A stretch of DNA of 64,000 nucleotides from Arthrobacter mangrovi (GTDB lineage: Bacteria; Actinomycetota; Actinomycetes; Actinomycetales; Micrococcaceae), in assembly GCF_026011795.1 (NCBI RefSeq), contig NZ_BRVS01000018.1, positions 118,965-182,964 of the forward strand. Direction: 5' to 3'. The position numbers and the translations under genes were made by a program. Under the pieces are notes generated by a model. The model did not search any database. It saw nothing but the letters and a program-made list of their open reading frames with translations, and was not told the origin of the DNA. Of the stretch, positions 63,935-64,000 are shown piece by piece (position 1 is the stretch's first letter; every line of letters starts with the position of its first letter).

Positions 63935-63973
63935 GAACATGCCTGCCGCGGCCCATTCGCGGCAGGCATGTTC
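63935..63973. terminator. Hairpin near the right window edge
   Basis: A perfect 16-bp inverted repeat (63935-63950 with 63958-63973), 7-nt loop. It lies about 90 bp upstream of the large membrane protein gene and probably terminates a minus-strand gene lying beyond the window. Confidence 0.65.
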
Positions 63974-64000
63974 CGATTCCGGGGGGGTGTCCCTATGGTT

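Overview
The window is high-GC chromosomal DNA of an actinobacterium, most likely Arthrobacter or a close relative in the Micrococcaceae. The evidence is the gene order trmD-rplS-lepB-lepB-rnhB-DUF2469-YraN-comM-dprA-xerC, a FasR-fabD-fabH-acpP-fabF block, actinobacterial families of unknown function (DUF2469, DUF3145, DUF3052), a homodimeric AceE, a GAPDH with a long N-terminal extension, and frequent GTG/TTG starts with ATGA/GTGA overlaps. I see no insertion sequence, prophage, CRISPR array or integrase other than XerC.

Layout. 1-9.1 kb: translation, secretion and DNA processing genes on the plus strand, starting inside trmD. 9.2-14.3 kb: the type II fatty acid synthesis operon on the minus strand under its PucR-type activator, with a palindrome in front of fabD. 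14.4-24.4 kb: aceE, a redox/NAD group (DUF3052, peroxiredoxin, sirtuin), tRNA-Val, a beta-lactamase-fold protein, gnd, cysK-cysE and msrA. 24.5-31.8 kb: Nif3-like and coiled-coil proteins, an Asp2-like hydrolase paired with yaaA, RNase P RNA, gap with a perfect cAMP-receptor-type site upstream, and def. 31.9-33 kb: tRNA-His and orn.

33-54.7 kb is the most distinctive part, a large cell-wall glycopolymer locus. It holds an MptB-type mannosyltransferase, a Wzm/Wzt-type ABC exporter, several glycosyltransferases, a CDP-alcohol phosphotransferase, TagD, two membrane acyltransferases (one with an SGNH domain), a pyruvyl-transferase/GT8 fusion, a TarM-like GT-B enzyme, a single-domain and a double-domain CDP-glycerol-type glycerophosphotransferase, and a Stealth phosphotransferase. 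Together these suggest synthesis, export, glycosylation and acylation of a phosphodiester-linked (teichoic-acid-like) polymer. The locus lies between tRNA-His and tRNA-Arg. Initiation (TagO/TagA) and wall-ligation (LCP) genes are not in the window.

54.7-64 kb returns to general functions: a truncated SRPBCC gene, tRNA-Arg, an SSB without the usual acidic tip, a lipoprotein, ettA, two thioesterases, truncated hemoglobin, an OsmC protein and a large membrane protein.

The items most worth following up are a beta-rich module shared by three wall-locus proteins, a duplicated beta-module in the Asp2-like protein, a probable ATT start codon on the SGNH acyltransferase, an Asp-to-His change in the CDP-alcohol phosphotransferase signature, and the candidate operators in front of fabD and gap.
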